This document shows, in pieces, positions 63,695 through 64,000 of a stretch of 64,000 nt of DNA. The notes below the pieces were generated by a model. That model did not search any database. It was not told where the DNA came from and worked only from the letters and a program-made list of their open reading frames with translations. Position numbers and translations under genes: made by a program. Every line of letters begins with the position of its first letter. Position 1 is the first letter of the stretch. Source of the DNA: Caballeronia jiangsuensis (GTDB lineage: Bacteria > Pseudomonadota > Gammaproteobacteria > Burkholderiales > Burkholderiaceae); assembly GCA_000648925.1 (NCBI GenBank), contig JFHF01000005.1, positions 1-64,000 on the forward strand, given 5' to 3'.

Positions 63695-64000
63695 TCAACA
63701 CTCCACAATATTCACCGCCAACCCCCCGCGCGACGTTTCCTTATACTTGGTCTTCATATCCGCGCCAGTCTCCCTCATCGTCTTGATGACCGAATCGAGC
63801 GAAACGTAGTGAGACCCGTCGCCGCGCATCGCCATACGCGCGGCGTTGACGGCTTTCACCGAACCCATCGCATTGCGCTCGATGCACGGAATCTGCACCA
63901 TCCCGCCGACCGGATCGCAAGTCAGCCCGAGGTTATGCTCCATCCCGATCTCGGCCGCGTTCTCCACTTGCGCCGGCGTTCCACCGAGCACCGCAGCCAA
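63695..64000 (-). CDS. sdaA: L-serine ammonia-lyase, C-terminal part (cut by window edge)
   Basis: The last 101 residues of the iron-sulfur L-serine dehydratase, which converts serine to pyruvate and ammonia. Visible: [44 protein letters not shown], with the two cysteines that ligate the cluster, and the C-terminal [20 protein letters not shown], whose terminal cysteine occupies the active site in known structures. The rest lies beyond the window. Confidence 0.95.
   Translation of the reverse strand: MAAVLGGTPAQVENAAEIGMEHNLGLTCDPVGGMVQIPCIERNAMGSVKAVNAARMAMRGDGSHYVSLDSVIKTMRETGADMKTKYKETSRGGLAVNIVEC

Overview
The window is a high-GC chromosomal segment from a Burkholderiaceae bacterium, most like Caballeronia, Paraburkholderia or Burkholderia. 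That placement rests on the flagellar gene set and order, the ahcY-(YvlD-like)-metF operon behind an S-adenosylhomocysteine riboswitch, and the 5-oxoprolinase/DUF969/DUF979 cluster. It is inferred from gene content, not from a database search. No tRNA, rRNA or CRISPR array was seen.

Layout. Positions 1-266 hold the right end of an insertion sequence joined to a truncated repeat element. Then come cca, a glutathione S-transferase, an NDUFA9-like epimerase and a lytic transglycosylase on the minus strand, and a 5-formyltetrahydrofolate cyclo-ligase on the plus strand. A MarR-like regulator diverges from pxpB-pxpC-pxpA and a two-gene membrane pair (DUF969, DUF979), which together look like a 5-oxoproline uptake and degradation unit. 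A TraB/GumN protein and the dipeptide ABC transporter dppABCDF follow. Next are the methyl-cycle operon ahcY-YvlD-metF, a family 2 glycosyltransferase, lrgAB with a divergent LysR regulator, a DUF937-OmpA membrane protein and an AidB-type acyl-CoA dehydrogenase.

From about 28.5 to 63.6 kb the window is almost entirely a flagellar island. It contains fhlB, a second FliK-like gene, fliT, fliS and fliE on the minus strand; fliFGHIJK and fliLMNOPQR on the plus strand; an unrelated hypothetical gene; flgL, flgK, ycgR and flgJIHGFEDCB on the minus strand; and flgA, flgM, flgN, flhB and flhA on the plus strand. These cover most of the basal body, hook, export gate, junction proteins and chaperones. 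Flagellin, the filament cap, motor, chemotaxis genes and master regulators lie outside. Two promoter classes can be read by eye: a 27-28 bp GAATAACC...CTCTRTTC motif before five early operons (candidate FlhDC operators) and sigma-28-like promoters before fliS, flgK, ycgR and flgM. The window ends in the 3' part of sdaA.

The least explained structure is a family of about 600-bp palindromic intergenic elements: three full copies (27889-28493, 38684-39267, 48479-49079) and one truncated copy (195-266). They have near-identical inverted arms, a perfect 10-bp-stem hairpin in each arm and nested inner inverted repeats, and they encode no credible protein. In every copy at least one end begins 15-20 bp behind a stop codon. 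One copy splits the fli operon between fliK and fliL. Another has been invaded by an insertion sequence exactly at the hairpin loop.
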